Assembly (NCBI RefSeq): GCF_040566545.1
Contig: NZ_JBEWZI010000006.1
Span: 156,814-220,813 of the forward strand
DNA length: 64,000 nucleotides
Source of the DNA: Uliginosibacterium flavum
Lineage (GTDB): Bacteria; Pseudomonadota; Gammaproteobacteria; Burkholderiales; Rhodocyclaceae
Reading direction: 5' to 3'
Part shown: piece by piece, positions 6,680 through 13,156 of the stretch
How positions within the stretch are numbered: position 1 is the stretch's first letter
Layout: the number at the start of each line of letters is the position of its first letter
Made by a program: the position numbers and the translations under genes
The notes under the pieces: model-generated
Told to the model about the DNA's origin: nothing
Database searches by the model: none
What the model saw: only the letters and a program-made list of their open reading frames with translations

Positions 6680-8230
6680 ATGAATTTCAAGCTCAAGACA
6701 GGCGTAGTTCTCGTTGCACTGGCAGCCAGCAGCATGGCATTTGCAGGCAACACGGGTGGTTTCGCAACTACCGATGGCGGTAACGTTACTGGTGCCAAGT
6801 CTGTTACGGTCAGCTCAATGCAAGGCATGATTGATGCCATCGCCGCTGCGCGCATCGATGCCTCTGGCAACAAGGTCACAGCTGGTGCCTATCCGCTGAT
6901 CATCACCTACACCGGTAATGAAGATGCCCTGATTGCCCAGATCGTCAAGGATCACACCAAGGACGCAGCCGGCAACTGCCCGAAGCCACACTGGAATGAC
7001 GCCTACCGCGAAGTCTCGCTGAAGGAATTCACCAAGGGTCTGACCATCATTGGCGCAAATGGCTCTTCGGCCAACTTCGGCATCACCATCGTCAACGGCG
7101 GCAATGTCGTCATCAAAAACATGAAGATCGGTGCCCTGGGCGGCGCCAACAGCGATGCTGACATGATCCGCATCGACAACTCACCGAACGTGTGGATTGA
7201 TCACAACGAACTCTTCGCGGTGAACAATGAGTGTAATGGCTCGCCGGACGGCGACCTGACCTTCGAATCCGCCATCGACATAAAGAAGAATTCGACCAAC
7301 ATCACGGTTTCGTACAACAACATCCACGACAGCAAGAAGGTCGGCCTGATGGGGCACACCCAGAGTGGCGGCACGACTGACTATCAGCGCAACGTTACCT
7401 TCCACCACAACATTTACAACAATGTGAATGGCCGTCTGCCGCTGCAGCGCGGTGGCATCATGCACGCGTACAACAACATCTACAGCAAGATCACCGGCTC
7501 GGGCATCAACGTGCGCGCCGCTGGCAAGGCGATTGTCGAACGCAACTACTTCGAAAATTCCATGAACCCGCTGACCTGCCGCTTCGATACAGTGGGTTGC
7601 GGCACCTGGTATCTGGACAGCAACAACACCACCAGCGCAGCCAGCAATGCCACTTACGGCATCACCTGGGATTCGGCCGGCACGGGTGGCGTGAATGCTG
7701 ACAACTGGACCTCCACCCTCAGCAGCAAGCCTTCACTGACCTACACCTATGAGCCAGTCTCGGCCCAGTGCGTGAAGGACAAGCTGGCTTCCTACGCAGG
7801 TGTGGGCAAGAACGGCGCGACGCTGACGGCTGCAGCTTGCGGCAGCTCGTCTTCTTCCTCCAGCAGCTCCAGCTCCTCGTCCAGCAGCAGCTCTTCTTCG
7901 AGCAGCTCGTCCTCTTCGTCCAGCAGCTCTTCCTCGTCCAGCAGCTCCAGCTCTTCGTCTTCGAGCAGCAGCTCCTCTTCGTCGAGCAGCTCCTCGGGCG
8001 GTGCAGCACCGGCATTGTTGGGCACCAGCGACTACCCCACGGGCTTCAGCAAGTGTGCTGACCTGGGCGGCACCTGCGCTGTTGGCTCCGGCACCGGCTG
8101 GGTGGCCTTCGGCCGCAAGGGCCTGTGGGTGAGCAAGTATGTCGGCGTGGGCAAGAGCATCGCCTGTACCGTCGCTGCATTTGGCAAGGACCCGTTGGGC
8201 AACCCCAACAAGTGCTCTTTCCAGAAGTAA
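6680..8230 (+). CDS. secreted pectate lyase (PL1) with polyserine linker and C-terminal Cys module
   Basis: A 516-residue extracellular pectate lyase that cleaves polygalacturonate by beta-elimination. Residues 1-22 are a Sec signal peptide ending MAFA. The parallel beta-helix of polysaccharide lyase family 1 spans about 25-375. It has VWIDH at 171-175, acidic calcium-site residues around DGDLTFESAID (190-200), VTFHHN and GRLPLQRGG with the probable catalytic Arg252 or Arg257. A run of 51 serines fills 389-439. A 75-residue C-terminal module (440-516) holds KCADLGGTC and IACTVAAF...KCSF. The same module is N-terminal in the lyase at 58232. GGAG stands 8 bases before the ATG, and a strong terminator follows. 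Confidence 0.93.
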   Translation: MNFKLKTGVVLVALAASSMAFAGNTGGFATTDGGNVTGAKSVTVSSMQGMIDAIAAARIDASGNKVTAGAYPLIITYTGNEDALIAQIVKDHTKDAAGNCPKPHWNDAYREVSLKEFTKGLTIIGANGSSANFGITIVNGGNVVIKNMKIGALGGANSDADMIRIDNSPNVWIDHNELFAVNNECNGSPDGDLTFESAIDIKKNSTNITVSYNNIHDSKKVGLMGHTQSGGTTDYQRNVTFHHNIYNNVNGRLPLQRGGIMHAYNNIYSKITGSGINVRAAGKAIVERNYFENSMNPLTCRFDTVGCGTWYLDSNNTTSAASNATYGITWDSAGTGGVNADNWTSTLSSKPSLTYTYEPVSAQCVKDKLASYAGVGKNGATLTAAACGSSSSSSSSSSSSSSSSSSSSSSSSSSSSSSSSSSSSSSSSSSSSSSSSSSSGGAAPALLGTSDYPTGFSKCADLGGTCAVGSGTGWVAFGRKGLWVSKYVGVGKSIACTVAAFGKDPLGNPNKCSFQK

Positions 8231-8276
8231 GCACTGCCTGAACAGACCGGTCACGCAAGTGGCCGATCCAGACAAA

Positions 8277-8308
8277 CAAAACCCCCGGATTTCGGGGGTT
8301 TTGTTTTT
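8277..8308 (+). terminator. intrinsic terminator of pectate lyase 1
   Basis: An 11-bp stem CAAAACCCCCG/CGGGGGTTTTG with a 5-base loop (GATTT) is followed by TTTTT. It lies about 46 bases after the stop codon. Confidence 0.9.
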
Positions 8309-8356
8309 CCAGCACTGCATCACAAGCAGCCATGACTTCGGTCTGCTCGCCCTCGC

Positions 8357-8794
8357 TCAGTAAAATCCGCCGTACACATACTTCTCGAACAGATCCCCGT
8401 CTTCCCCCAGCATCGAAGGATCGCCGATCTGGTCGTCGCCCCAATGGCACAGCTCATGCAAAAGCGTGACGACAGCCAGATGCTGTTGCCCCTTGACCCA
8501 ACTGTGCTTGATGTCTGTCCCGGCTTCAAACTCCAGAACCAGTGCCTGACTGATCCGGATTTCGTTTGATTTTGCTCCGGCCGTAAAAGCGCCGTAAGAG
8601 CCCAGCTGTGGCACGATCTTGATGTCCGGCCCCGTGCCCCACTGAACAGCCCGCATCAGGGCTGCACTGTCCAGATGACCAAAGAGCCGCATGCCCGCGA
8701 CAACCTGCTGGTCGTTCTGCACCAGTGGCAGATCCTTCAGGACGTACTTGGCGAAGTTTTGATAGCGCGTGATGTCCGCATTCTGCATTTTCAT
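8357..8794 (-). CDS. putative zincin metallopeptidase, Tox-MPTase3-like, standalone
   Basis: A 145-residue protein with a zinc-metallopeptidase motif HELCHWGDD (His113, Glu114, His117, possible third ligand Asp120). Its C-terminus is rich in Gly/Asp/Glu and aromatics (GEDGDLFEKYVYGGFY). From memory this matches the metallopeptidase toxin 3 domain found at the ends of polymorphic toxins. Here it stands alone without signal peptide, delivery domain or obvious immunity gene. A GGGAGG box precedes the ATG at 8794; the second ATG at 8788 is also possible. It could be an orphan toxin tip, an effector of a system encoded elsewhere, or a house-keeping protease. Confidence 0.7.
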   Translation of the reverse strand: MKMQNADITRYQNFAKYVLKDLPLVQNDQQVVAGMRLFGHLDSAALMRAVQWGTGPDIKIVPQLGSYGAFTAGAKSNEIRISQALVLEFEAGTDIKHSWVKGQQHLAVVTLLHELCHWGDDQIGDPSMLGEDGDLFEKYVYGGFY

Positions 8795-9265
8795 ACTGCC
8801 TCCCGCTGGAGTGAGCCTGGGGCGAAAAGCGGCAGATCATGCGAACCCGCCGCCAACAGCGAACTTGCCGATGGCGAGCTCGTGCGCAGCTCATTCTTAC
8901 GTCAGGAAATCGGCCGCGAATGCCGACGGTACTCCGCACAGTTTGATCACGTCACCCTGCCCGGAAGGGTGGGTCACAGCAACCCGGCGGCGCAGAACAA
9001 AGCCCTGCCAAACCCCATCTGGCCCTGACACTGTTCACTTAAGAATCAACAAGCCCTCTCTCGTCGTTCCCACGTAGGCGGGAACCCAGTGACTTCGCGA
9101 ACGCCGCTGCGAAAAACCACTGAACTCCCGCTCTGGCAAAGCCCGGCCTGTCCTGAGCTTGTCGGAGGGCGGGAACGACGGAGTTTCGATGTCAAAAGCT
9201 TGAAAAACGGTATTACCGCCCGGCGCCTGCTAACAGCCCCTCTCGTTACCGATCAGGGCCGCCTC
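8795..9265. other. intergenic region with a REP-type repeat
   Basis: I see no supported gene. Bases about 9062-9186 hold a repeat with ends CGTTCCCACGTAGGCGGGAA and GGGCGGGAACGACGG, and the internal phrase GTGACTTCGCGAACGCCGCTG. The same phrase recurs at 12970-12992. It also includes TGTCCTGAGCTTGTCGGA, a motif widely dispersed in soil proteobacterial genomes. The first 250 bases are unremarkable. Confidence 0.5.
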
Positions 9266-10222
9266 TCAGGGCAGCGGCGTGAACTCGTAGCCCTGTCCGC
9301 GCACGGAAAGAGTGCCGATGCCCGGGCTGCTCAGATGGTAACCGGCGACCAGCGCGTTCTCGGCAATTGCCAGATCGGCGATGCGGCGGCGCGTCAGCCG
9401 GGCGGCTTCAGCATCCATGTCGAAGCTCACCGCCCAGTCCGGGTTGCGCACGAACATCGCGACGTTGGTGGTGTCGGCCCAGTACAGCAGCTTGCGCGAG
9501 CCGCCTTCGATCATGAACACGGTGTGGCCCGGCGTGTGGCCGAAGGCCGCAATCGAGCGCACGCCCGGTAGCACTTCGGCGCCCGGCTCGAAGCGCGTCA
9601 CCGTACCGGCCAGCGGGCTGAAGACGCGGCGGGCGGTGTTCAGGCCACCGCGCGCGGCTTCGGGCGTGGCGGCGTAGCGGGCCTCGTCCATCCACCAGCT
9701 CCATTCAGGCGTCGGCACGTAGATCTTGGCATTCGGGAAGACAAGCGCGCCGGCCTTGTTGCGCAGGCCGTTGATGTGGTCGCCATGAAAATGCGAAATG
9801 ATCACGGCGGTGATCGAAGCGGGATCGATGCCGGCCTTGGCCAGATTCTCCAGCAGCTTGCCAGCGCTGGCACCGCCGAATTCCCCGTTGCCGGTATCGA
9901 AGAGCACGCGCTGGCTGCCGACATCGACGAGCAGCAAGTTGTAGGGCACATCCAGCTTGTCGGTCGGCAAGCCCGCGGCTTTCAGATCGGCCTGCACCTC
10001 GGCCAGCGGCGCGTTGCGCACAAACTTCTCATCCAGCACACGCGAGCCCTGCCCGTCTTTCAACATCGTGACGCTGACTTTGCCCAGATCGACACGCGTC
10101 GCCCCCTCGGCCAGCACAGTCGTGCGTGGCAAGCTGGAAGCACAGCCCGTCAGAAAACCCAGCGTCATCGCCGCGACCAGCGCCGCCCACTTCACCAGAA
10201 CCTGTCTGCGTTTGATCATCAT
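9266..10222 (-). CDS. metallo-beta-lactamase-fold hydrolase, predicted lipoprotein
   Basis: A 318-residue protein with an N-terminal signal peptide ending in a lipobox-like FLTGC (Cys at about residue 28), so probably an envelope lipoprotein. The mature part is a metallo-beta-lactamase fold with the dinuclear zinc motif HFHGDH, a further His in FGHTPGH and Asp in YWADTTN. The layout resembles the lactonase/quorum-quenching-like MBL subgroup, but the substrate is not inferable. AAAGGAGG lies 7 bases before the ATG at 10222, which decides the start over the longer open frame to 10339. It appears monocistronic. Confidence 0.88.
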   Translation of the reverse strand: MMIKRRQVLVKWAALVAAMTLGFLTGCASSLPRTTVLAEGATRVDLGKVSVTMLKDGQGSRVLDEKFVRNAPLAEVQADLKAAGLPTDKLDVPYNLLLVDVGSQRVLFDTGNGEFGGASAGKLLENLAKAGIDPASITAVIISHFHGDHINGLRNKAGALVFPNAKIYVPTPEWSWWMDEARYAATPEAARGGLNTARRVFSPLAGTVTRFEPGAEVLPGVRSIAAFGHTPGHTVFMIEGGSRKLLYWADTTNVAMFVRNPDWAVSFDMDAEAARLTRRRIADLAIAENALVAGYHLSSPGIGTLSVRGQGYEFTPLP

Positions 10223-10857
10223 GTCTGTGCCTCCTTTGTATATTGATCCGCTAGGCAAGTTTACCCAAGCGCTGCGAAAACACCCTGCCCGCAGAGGCCC
10301 ACGGGGGGACTTCTTCAGACAGACAGGCCTGCGAGGCAAGCAGGGAGCGGGTCTTCGATGGAGTGCCTGAAAAAGCCAAAGCCTGCCGGATGGAGCAGGC
10401 TTTGGCTCACGGATGTTGGAATGTTAGAACTGACCCCGGAGTTCTGCGGAGTTCCGAGCCATCAGCAGTAACGGCTTGCCGCCTTTGGACGCGGTGGGGA
10501 ACAGATGGTTTTCTGGGGCGGTGAATACCGCCAGGGATCAGAACACCGCGCCGGCCTTGATCCTGATGGGTGACTGGTGCGCCGCATGCGCAACCAATAA
10601 TCGAGAACCAAAGTGCGCAAAAGTGTTGCAAACAAAGAAAAGCGAGGCGTGGGCGCGCAGGTTTTTTTGCGCCCCTATTGACGGAGAAGAGTGACCCCGG
10701 TATTCGCGTCGTGGTCACGCGGAAACGAGTAGCGGACGTTCAATTCGTCGGGTGCGCACTGCGCACCATTTCAAGAACCCATCTATAGCCGATGCCGACT
10801 AAAAAGCGCCACGCGACCACAAACATGGATTCAGCGTGCGCAGTGCGCACCCTTAGC
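10223..10857. other. intergenic region of repeats and terminator-like hairpins
   Basis: No supported gene. It contains a hairpin-family repeat (10288-10371; GGACTTCTTCAGACAGACAGG, CCTGCGAGGCAAGCAGG). A perfect 13-bp stem AGCCAAAGCCTGC/GCAGGCTTTGGCT (10374-10407) has a T run when read on the minus strand. A 330-base stretch follows that I cannot interpret; it is bounded by two short TGACCCCGG phrases near 10434 and 10692. A final palindrome pair is GGTGCGCACTGCGCACC (about 10749-10765) and GTGCGCAGTGCGCAC (about 10839-10853). Small open frames here have no coding character. Confidence 0.5.
10374..10407 (-). terminator. 13-bp hairpin, terminator-like on minus strand
   Basis: A perfect stem AGCCAAAGCCTGC/GCAGGCTTTGGCT with an 8-base loop is followed on the minus strand by TTTTC. 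No convincing minus-strand gene ends right before it, so it may be part of a repeat unit or terminate the AT-rich gene block further upstream. Confidence 0.5.
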
Positions 10858-11295
10858 TTATTTAACATACTTTACGAGCGAGCTAGCTAACATATCGCAT
10901 TCTGTAACGCTATCGCCTGACAATTTTACAACCCTAACTACGCCGCGCGTAGTACTCATTACACATACTCTTTGGTATCCGGAATACGCTCCAAATTTAT
11001 TTTTCGCATTGACTTTTAAACCAATCCAGACCCAGAAGGACTCACCGTTGCTTTTGTCCGTCAGCTCGACAATCGTCACTCCGTCCGGAGTGTCATAGCG
11101 TGCCGATTGGCTATCAAATAGTTCAGTGCGTAACTGCTGCTTTACCTGTGAAATTGCTGATGAGGTTTGGCTTTTTGTTGCGGCACGAATCACCACAGAT
11201 TTACCTTCAAAATCATCAATAGTTACTTCTTTTTGAGCTGGCGCAGCGATTGATGAGCACGATAAAATCAATGCGAACATGGCCAAAAATTTCAT
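10858..11295 (-). CDS. hypothetical exported protein, AT-rich
   Basis: A 145-residue protein with a clear signal peptide (MKFLAMFALILSCSSIAAPA) and a mature part rich in Lys/Ser/Val. A central FWVWIGLKVNAKNKFG segment and two later cysteines (VCVM, TECDML) could form a disulfide. I do not recognise the family. AAGGACGTGAA precedes the ATG, a good ribosome binding site. Its base composition is visibly lower in GC than the flanking genes, like its neighbour at 11361, which suggests recent acquisition of both. The stop codon abuts the GTGCGCAGTGCGCAC palindrome. Confidence 0.7.
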   Translation of the reverse strand: MKFLAMFALILSCSSIAAPAQKEVTIDDFEGKSVVIRAATKSQTSSAISQVKQQLRTELFDSQSARYDTPDGVTIVELTDKSNGESFWVWIGLKVNAKNKFGAYSGYQRVCVMSTTRGVVRVVKLSGDSVTECDMLASSLVKYVK

Positions 11296-11360
11296 TTCAC
11301 GTCCTTTTGTGATGAGCGATAAATCATAAATCCACCTCCCATAAGTGAAAAAATATTAAT

Positions 11361-12080
11361 CTACGTGTCTTTTGTTAAATCCATCTTAACAACAAGGTTG
11401 GCACAGATGTCATCAATAAGATTCTCAAAATATTTTTTTCCGCGTATGTTAAATAACATATGGACGTTATGTAACTCTCCAGAAATATCAAACAATAGAT
11501 CTTGGCATAGTGTAATCATGTCTTGAAGATCCTTGATTGTGAGACCAGATAATTCATGCGACTGCGATTTTGTGCGTTTTAGCGTTTGATGGCCTACAAC
11601 TTCATTTCGGATGACGCAAATTCGCTTCCATATGATTTTAATTTCAGAAAACTTCTGATTAACCCCTTGAACAAATTCTGGGCAAGCATCAGGAGGAAAA
11701 GTTTTGCGCAGACTCCAAAAGTTGACTGTATCATCTCTATTCTCAAATAAAGCGTAGAGAATTGCCACTAGTGAATTAAAAAAAGTATTTTCTGCAGATG
11801 AGTAAAAATGTAAATAGCGGCTACTGATAAGTAAATTAAGGTTTTTATTTTCTCGGGCCATTCGCATTGATTGCCAAAGATCAAAATCAATCTCAGCCTG
11901 CATCAACATGGAGTGAAGCGATTCACGAATTCTAGCAGCGTCGTATTCCACAAGATCTCCAATGAGAAACGCGGGGCCAGTTCTAACATTCATACATTGC
12001 GAAGCAAAATCGAATACGGACCAGTTCGGAGAAAACACATCCCCCACCTGCGCACCAAACCGCAGCCTCCCGATCCGCAT
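11361..12080 (-). CDS. HEPN/AbiU2-like protein, AT-rich, possible acquired gene
   Basis: A protein of 239 residues (or 210 if started at the in-frame ATG at 11993), mostly helical. It has the segment ICVIRNEVVGHQTLKR, which fits the RX4-6H signature of HEPN domains (here Arg-x5-His, often RNxxxxH) and resembles AbiU2-type proteins. HEPN domains are frequently RNases in toxin-antitoxin and abortive-infection systems. No antitoxin-like partner sits beside it. The first 30 codons are GC-rich and carry no ribosome binding site, while the rest is AT-rich, so the true start may be 11993. Function as an RNase is inferred from the motif only. Confidence 0.6.
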   Translation of the reverse strand: MRIGRLRFGAQVGDVFSPNWSVFDFASQCMNVRTGPAFLIGDLVEYDAARIRESLHSMLMQAEIDFDLWQSMRMARENKNLNLLISSRYLHFYSSAENTFFNSLVAILYALFENRDDTVNFWSLRKTFPPDACPEFVQGVNQKFSEIKIIWKRICVIRNEVVGHQTLKRTKSQSHELSGLTIKDLQDMITLCQDLLFDISGELHNVHMLFNIRGKKYFENLIDDICANLVVKMDLTKDT

Positions 12081-12191
12081 ATCTGAACAGGATTCTACGG
12101 GGGCAAACTGTCTTTCAGGCAGGATAAACGACGATCCAGATCAAATAGTCCGGATTCATTTTTAAAAGCGTGAATTCCGTCACGCTTTGCT

Positions 12192-12307
12192 GCAGAGCCG
12201 CATCTGGCGGGTCTTTGCGGAATGCCTGCCTGCACAGCCGCACGGGGCGGACTTCTTCAGGAGATATTGCCTGCGAGGCAGGCTGGATGCGGCTCTTGGG
12301 GATGGCA
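12192..12307. repeat. intergenic hairpin repeat, copy
   Basis: Contains AGCCGCACGGGGCGGACTTC followed by TTCAGG, CCTGCGAGGCAGGC and GCGGCTCTT, one of the clearest matches to the family consensus. A separate hairpin AAAGCGTGA/TCACGCTTT lies just before it at about 12166-12190. Confidence 0.7.
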
Positions 12308-12370
12308 GCTTGCGCCAACACTTCCGACGAAAATTGGCGCGCAGGCCGCTCGATGGCTTTGTCACCGGCA

Positions 12371-12400
12371 AGAAAAAAGGGCCGCTTGGCCCTTTTTTCT
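12371..12400 (-). terminator. bidirectional intrinsic terminator of the DUF1161 gene
   Basis: A perfect 13-bp stem AGAAAAAAGGGCC/GGCCCTTTTTTCT with a 4-base loop lies 16 bases past the DUF1161 stop codon. Confidence 0.9.
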
Positions 12401-12416
12401 TGTCTGCGGAAGCCGC

Positions 12417-12638
12417 TTACTGCCGCTTGTAAGCAATTTCCTTGCTGCCGCCTTCGCAGGTGCCGACGACCTTGGCGTCCTTGGTTTCGCCCTTGGCGAC
12501 GATCTCCAGGCTGTAAGCCTTCACGCCGTGGCCCTTGATGCTGGCTTCGATCTCGGATTTCAGCTCGTCGCAGGATTTCTGGGCAAACGCGGGTGAGGCA
12601 AGCAGAGCCAGCAAAGCGGCAAGTATCGTAAATTTCAT
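12417..12638 (-). CDS. DUF1161 small periplasmic protein
   Basis: A 73-residue protein with a signal peptide (MKFTILAALLALLASPAFA). The mature region has the DUF1161 pattern SCDELKSEIEASIKGHGV, then YSLEIV and KVVGTCEGGSKEIAY, with two conserved cysteines. The family is common in the periplasm of proteobacteria and has no assigned function. Its own terminator follows directly, so it is monocistronic. Confidence 0.85.
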   Translation of the reverse strand: MKFTILAALLALLASPAFAQKSCDELKSEIEASIKGHGVKAYSLEIVAKGETKDAKVVGTCEGGSKEIAYKRQ

Positions 12639-13156
12639 TTCAAACTCCCTATTGAACGCTTTGGCTGATCAAGAACGCCACACGTCGATGGCGAACTCGT
12701 TTTTCTGCGTCGAGTGTAAGCGGATGCAGCCCGCATGAGCATACGGACCAAGGGGTAGTTTGCGCGATTACCGAACAATCTGTCGGGCATTCAGCGTTTG
12801 AGGGTTTTTCTAAACGGCGCGACCCGCCTTCGTAGGTGCGACTTCAGTCGCACGCCACGCGCGGCGGCGGACTGAAGTCCGCCCTACACAAGCACAGCGG
12901 TCGTCTGGCCGTCAGAAACGAAAAGAGGCAGCACGCTTTCAAGCATCGTTCCCGCGAAGGCGGGAATCCAGTGACTTTGCGAACGCCGCTGGGTTCCCGC
13001 CTTCGCGGGAACGACGGGAGTTTGATGGCAAGGGCCAAATAAAACGGGGCCTTGCGGCCCCGTTTCAATTTGCAATTCCAGACTTCCAACTTCCGGCTTG
13101 CGTTCCGGGTTCCGGTTCAAGCCCGGAATGACGATACCGGGAGCGACTCGCGAGAA
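12639..13156. other. intergenic repeat cluster between DUF1161 and purL
   Basis: No gene is supported. Bases 12831-12889 carry two hairpins, GTGCGACTTCAGTCGCAC and GGCGGACTGAAGTCCGCC, the core of the 125-bp elements at 17742 and 28437 without their terminal repeats. Bases about 12944-13017 hold an inverted pair CGTTCCCGCGAAGGCGGGAA/TTCCCGCCTTCGCGGGAACG. The purL terminator is at 13042-13065. One arm of the TCCGGA-type repeat (GGTTCAAGCCCGGAATGACG) lies at about 13113-13132. Confidence 0.6.
13042..13065 (-). terminator. purL terminator
   Basis: A 10-bp stem AAACGGGGCC/GGCCCCGTTT with a 4-base loop (TTGC) is followed on the minus strand by TTATTTGG. It lies 90 bases beyond the purL stop. Confidence 0.8.

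Noticed and set aside
7733..8025. Long antisense open frames over the polyserine region, rich in Glu/Leu or Ala/Gly
   Set aside because: They are shadows created by the repetitive serine codons and have no start signals.
12946..13017. Possible CRISPR repeat-spacer unit, since the phrase GTGACTT-GCGAACGCCGCTG recurs at 9090 and 12972
   Set aside because: There are only two distant copies, each an inverted pair with no regular spacers and no cas genes. They are REP-type repeats.
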